Positions 6,253 to 8,968 of a DNA stretch of 8,968 bases are shown here, piece by piece. Every line of letters starts with the position of its first letter. The stretch's first letter is position 1. Source of the stretch: Sulfurimonas sp. (GTDB taxonomy: Bacteria; Campylobacterota; Campylobacteria; Campylobacterales; Sulfurimonadaceae). The DNA lies in the NCBI GenBank assembly GCA_022712845.1, contig JAFLJV010000048.1:1-8968 (forward strand), in the 5' to 3' direction. Under the pieces are notes generated by a model, which worked only from the letters and a program-made list of their open reading frames with translations, searched no databases and was not told the origin of the DNA. Position numbers and translations under genes: made by a program.

Positions 6253-7947
6253 TCAACAGATAAAATCTTCTATTGATTTTGATGGCTTACCTATATAAAA
6301 ACCTTGCCCATAGTCAATACCATATTTTTTAACAGCATTTAAAACATCTTTATCACATATATACTCAGCTACAAGTTTGATATTTTTCTCTTTTGCAAAT
6401 CCTCTTATTGTTTTAACTATTATTTGACTATTTATAGATGTTGGTAGATTTTTGATAAATGAACCATCTATTTTTATTATATCTACTGGTAAATATTCAA
6501 TTTGACCAAAATTTGAACACTCTATCCCAAAGTCATCAATAACAATTTTTACTCCCAAGTTATGAATCTTATAAATGATATCAATTATCTCTTTTTCTTT
6601 CCTGAGAGAGTTATGTTCTAGTATCTCTAAAGAAAGTAATTTTGCGTCTACATTATATTTTTGTATCGTATCTTTTATATACTCAAAGATACCTTCATTT
6701 TTAAACTCATTATCTCCAATATTTACACTAAATTTTTTTTCATATTTATTAGCTTGTTCACAAGCTGTTTTAAACATATATTTAAAAATATCATACATTA
6801 AGCCACTATCTTGTGCAGCAAATAAAAATTTTTCTGGTAAACATATTTTATTATCATGCTCTAACCTAACTAAGAGTTCATACTTATGTATTTCATTAGT
6901 ATTTAAATCAAAAATTGGTTGATAATATGCAATTAAAGCATTTTCAGATAATGATTTTTTAAGTACTGGAGTCCATAACTTTACATCATTTAATCTTTTA
7001 ATAATTTTTAAATCACTTGAATAATATTTAATTTGATTTTTACCATTTTGTCTTGCTTCTTTTAGTGCTAATTCTGCTTTTCTAAGCAAATTATTATCAC
7101 TATGATGTGCTACACCAATTGTAGTCATAAGAGTTTGATTAAAATTGTTTGTAACAATATTAAGTTTTGAGATATCTTCTTTAATTTTCTCAACTTTTTG
7201 AAATATATCTCCAATGTATTCATCTTTATTTATCAATGCAAAAAGATTACTATCCATATGGTAAATATTAAATTCATTGCTATACATCGCTTGTAAAAAT
7301 GCTCCCAGTTCTTTTAAAACATAATCACCTATTTCATAATTGTCATTATCATTAATTGCACTAAAAGAAACTATATCTATAAGTATTAAAGTTTTATTAG
7401 ACTCATTTATAGAATCCTCATAAAATTTAATTTTATTAGGTAACATTGTAGTCTGATTATGTGTCATTTGATGATAGGTTAGTTTATATTTATGTTCTAG
7501 TTCTTCTAATTGTTCATACTGTTTTATGCAACTTCTAATGGTGGTAAATATACGTTCAGGAGCAGCATTAGTTTTATCTAAAAAATCATTTATATCATAC
7601 TCTTGAATTATATCAATTGCTGGGTAATTATCAACCTCTGAAGTTCTTATAACAAGTCTAATCAATTTCTCTTTTAACTCATTTCTAATATAGTTTACAA
7701 AATCTAATCCCGCACTACTTGTTTCCATGTTTATATCTACAATAGCAAGTGATATATCTGGGTTATTAATAAAAATCTTTTTTGCTTCTTTTGCACTATA
7801 TGCAGATATCATTTTTAAATCAAAATCTAAGAAATTCATTGAATCTAATACTAAACTTGTAATTTCATGCATAAGTTTACTATCATCAACTACCAGTAAT
7901 TTATGAACTCTTTTTTTAGAAAAAGATTTATTTTTAGAATTTAACAT
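6253..7947 (-). CDS. Response regulator: receiver, degenerate GGDEF, EAL c-di-GMP phosphodiesterase
   Basis: This 564-residue soluble protein probably breaks down c-di-GMP under phosphorelay control. The receiver (about 14-130) has the acidic pair Asp21-Asp22, phospho-acceptor Asp71 in AIVDINME, Thr102 and Lys125. A GGDEF-like domain (about 160-312) has MDSNLF (231-236) where GGDEF belongs, so it cannot be a cyclase and may be a sensor or scaffold. The EAL domain (about 327-564) keeps the catalytic set with correct spacing: Glu357 (ELLVR), Asn409, Glu441, Asp471-Asp472 (DDFG), Lys492, Glu528 and Gln548 (YGQGF). There are no membrane segments. I chose the ATG at 7945-7947 because AAGGTG (7954-7959) sits 6 nt upstream. 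The GTG at 7954-7956 would add three residues but lies inside that SD. No histidine kinase is adjacent, so the partner is unknown. Confidence 0.92.
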   Translation of the reverse strand: MLNSKNKSFSKKRVHKLLVVDDSKLMHEITSLVLDSMNFLDFDLKMISAYSAKEAKKIFINNPDISLAIVDINMETSSAGLDFVNYIRNELKEKLIRLVIRTSEVDNYPAIDIIQEYDINDFLDKTNAAPERIFTTIRSCIKQYEQLEELEHKYKLTYHQMTHNQTTMLPNKIKFYEDSINESNKTLILIDIVSFSAINDNDNYEIGDYVLKELGAFLQAMYSNEFNIYHMDSNLFALINKDEYIGDIFQKVEKIKEDISKLNIVTNNFNQTLMTTIGVAHHSDNNLLRKAELALKEARQNGKNQIKYYSSDLKIIKRLNDVKLWTPVLKKSLSENALIAYYQPIFDLNTNEIHKYELLVRLEHDNKICLPEKFLFAAQDSGLMYDIFKYMFKTACEQANKYEKKFSVNIGDNEFKNEGIFEYIKDTIQKYNVDAKLLSLEILEHNSLRKEKEIIDIIYKIHNLGVKIVIDDFGIECSNFGQIEYLPVDIIKIDGSFIKNLPTSINSQIIVKTIRGFAKEKNIKLVAEYICDKDVLNAVKKYGIDYGQGFYIGKPSKSIEDFIC

Positions 7948-7953
7948 ACTAAG

Positions 7954-7959
7954 CACCTT
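7954..7959 (-). promoter_or_regulatory. SD that decides the EAL gene start
   Basis: On the minus strand AAGGTG is followed by CTTAGT and ATG. The in-frame GTG formed by its last three bases has no SD of its own at proper distance, so ATG at 7947 is preferred. Confidence 0.7.
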
Positions 7960-7969
7960 ACATTGTTAA

Positions 7970-7975
7970 AATATA
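7970..7975 (-). promoter_or_regulatory. Possible -10 box for the EAL gene
   Basis: On the minus strand TATATT occurs 22 nt before the ATG, preceded by TAGTG. This is a weak match in AT-rich sequence with no -35. Its position in the 141-bp divergent gap with serS is reasonable. Confidence 0.35.
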
Positions 7976-8045
7976 CACTATTTTATTGTTTTTTATTAAA
8001 AACTTGCTTAAATCTTTTGATATCGCTAAATAATTTCTATTTTGC

Positions 8046-8051
8046 TATAAT
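8046..8051 (+). promoter_or_regulatory. -10 box for serS
   Basis: TATAAT is preceded by TTTTGC, the same style as the rpmB promoter. Transcription should begin near 8058, giving a leader of about 30 nt with AGGA (8080-8083) 5 nt before the serS ATG. No T-box-like leader is present, so tRNA-sensing control is unlikely. Confidence 0.7.
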
Positions 8052-8088
8052 CATACTCTTACTTTTATGCCAAAATATTAGGAAAATA

Positions 8089-8968
8089 ATGATCGATTTA
8101 AAACTACTACAAAAAGATTTTGAGGGTGTTAGTACAAGCTTAATTAGAAAAAGTGTTGATGCTAAACTAATTGAAGAGTTAAAAACTAAAAATGAAAATT
8201 TAAAAGCTGCTAAAGCAAACTTTGAAACACTCCAAGCAGCTCAAAACTCTATGAGTAAAGAGTTTGGTGTATATAAAAGAGAAGGTAAAGATATTAGCGA
8301 ATTAAAAGCTAAAGTTGATGCTAACAAGATTAAAATCACTGATGCTTTAGAGATTCAAAGACAAAAACAAGAAGCATTAGAATTCCTTGCAATGTCAATT
8401 CCAAATATGCCTGATAATGAAGTTCCAGATGGTAAAGATGAGAATGATAATGTAGAAATAAAAAAGGTCCTTACACCTAAAGAGTTCTCATACTCTCCTA
8501 AAGAGCACTGGGAATTAGCAGAAAAAAACGGTTGGATAGATTTTGAACGTGGTGTAAAAATTGCAACTAGTCGTTTTAGTGTATCTTTTGGTATGGGTGC
8601 AAAACTTGAACGTGCACTTATAAACTTTATGTTAAATTTTAACTCAAAAAGAGGGTTTAATGAAGTTAGTGTTCCCTCACTTGTAAATAGAATTGCCTTA
8701 GAAGGAACTGGACAACTTCCAAAATTTGAGGATGATCTATATAAGATGGAAGGTCAAGAATTATTTTTAATCCCAACTGCTGAAGTTCCTCTTACAAATC
8801 TTTTTCAAGATGAGATACTTGCCCAAGATAAACTACCTATAAAACTAACGGCATATACATCATGTTTTAGAAAAGAAGCTGGTGCAGCTGGTCGTGACAC
8901 AAGAGGGATGATTAGACAACATCAATTTCATAAAGTTGAACTGGTAACTATTGCTAAACCTGAACAAA
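8089..8968 (+). CDS. serS: Seryl-tRNA synthetase, 3' end outside window
   Basis: The first 293 codons of a class II synthetase (family about 415-430) that charges tRNA-Ser and tRNA-Sec. The frame is open to the right edge. The N-terminus MIDLKLLQKDFEGV leads into the Lys/Glu/Ala-rich antiparallel coiled-coil arm (about 25-105) that grips the long variable arm of tRNA-Ser. AMSIPNMPDNEVP is the usual link to the catalytic domain. Motif 1 centres on Pro196 (EVSVPSLVN). TAEVPLTN is the serine-specific signature. Motif 2 has FRKE (260-263) followed by the GRDTRGMIRQHQFHKVEL segment. Motif 3 is beyond the window. The ATG with AGGA upstream is a clear start. It is divergently transcribed from the EAL gene with separate promoters, so functional linkage is not implied. 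Confidence 0.97.
   Translation, partial: MIDLKLLQKDFEGVSTSLIRKSVDAKLIEELKTKNENLKAAKANFETLQAAQNSMSKEFGVYKREGKDISELKAKVDANKIKITDALEIQRQKQEALEFLAMSIPNMPDNEVPDGKDENDNVEIKKVLTPKEFSYSPKEHWELAEKNGWIDFERGVKIATSRFSVSFGMGAKLERALINFMLNFNSKRGFNEVSVPSLVNRIALEGTGQLPKFEDDLYKMEGQELFLIPTAEVPLTNLFQDEILAQDKLPIKLTAYTSCFRKEAGAAGRDTRGMIRQHQFHKVELVTIAKPEQ

Noticed and set aside
7000..7500. Active diguanylate cyclase in the EAL protein
   Set aside because: The GGDEF signature is MDSNLF, lacking the glycines and acidic residues needed for GTP and metal binding.
7954..7956. GTG start for the EAL gene
   Set aside because: The GTG is the tail of the AAGGTG SD that serves the ATG at 7945-7947.
1..8968. CRISPR array, tRNA, rRNA, defence or phage genes
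   Set aside because: No regularly spaced repeats, cloverleaf sequences or rRNA-like segments were seen. All substantial frames are accounted for by housekeeping or signalling genes.

Overview
The window is about 30% GC and looks like ordinary chromosome of a Campylobacterota (epsilonproteobacterial) species, probably free-living and Sulfurimonas- or Arcobacter-like. The genus is a guess. The evidence is the protein sequences, the promoter style (a clear TATAAT with no real -35 hexamer, often after TTTTGC or TTTAGC), TTG starts with strong Shine-Dalgarno (SD) sequences, and an rpmB/potassium-channel gene pair like the one I recall from Helicobacter pylori.

Layout. Positions 1-950 (minus strand) hold rpe and the first half of trpF, joined by a TAATG stop/start overlap, with a promoter just upstream of rpe. 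Positions 993-1073 form a short GC-rich island unlike its surroundings. Positions 1076-3255 (minus) hold a two-gene signalling unit: an HDOD-domain protein, then a STAS-like/CheX-like protein, coupled by an ATGA overlap. Positions 3365-5913 (plus) are a compact transcription unit: rpmB (ribosomal protein L28), a two-transmembrane RCK potassium channel, and argJ. The last two genes use TTG starts. Positions 5914-6252 are a decayed spacer with a probable transposase zinc-ribbon remnant and a perfect inverted repeat. Positions 6253-7947 (minus) encode a response regulator with a receiver, a degenerate GGDEF domain and an apparently intact EAL phosphodiesterase domain. Positions 8089-8968 (plus) are the first two thirds of serS, divergent from the EAL gene.

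Function. Metabolic and translation genes (pentose phosphate, tryptophan, arginine, L28, seryl-tRNA synthetase) alternate with signalling genes. HDOD plus CheX points to chemotaxis or motility control, and REC-GGDEF-EAL points to c-di-GMP breakdown. No physical link between the two signalling loci is visible.

The most interesting signal is inside the potassium channel gene. A strong SD (AAAGGAG) sits 6 nt before an internal ATG, exactly where the soluble RCK domain begins. This resembles the internal start of MthK, which makes separate RCK subunits for the gating ring. The RCK domain also seems to lack the MthK calcium ligands and a glycine-rich nucleotide motif, so its ligand is open. I found no CRISPR array, tRNA, rRNA, intact insertion sequence or convincing terminator. 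Most of the window is conventional.
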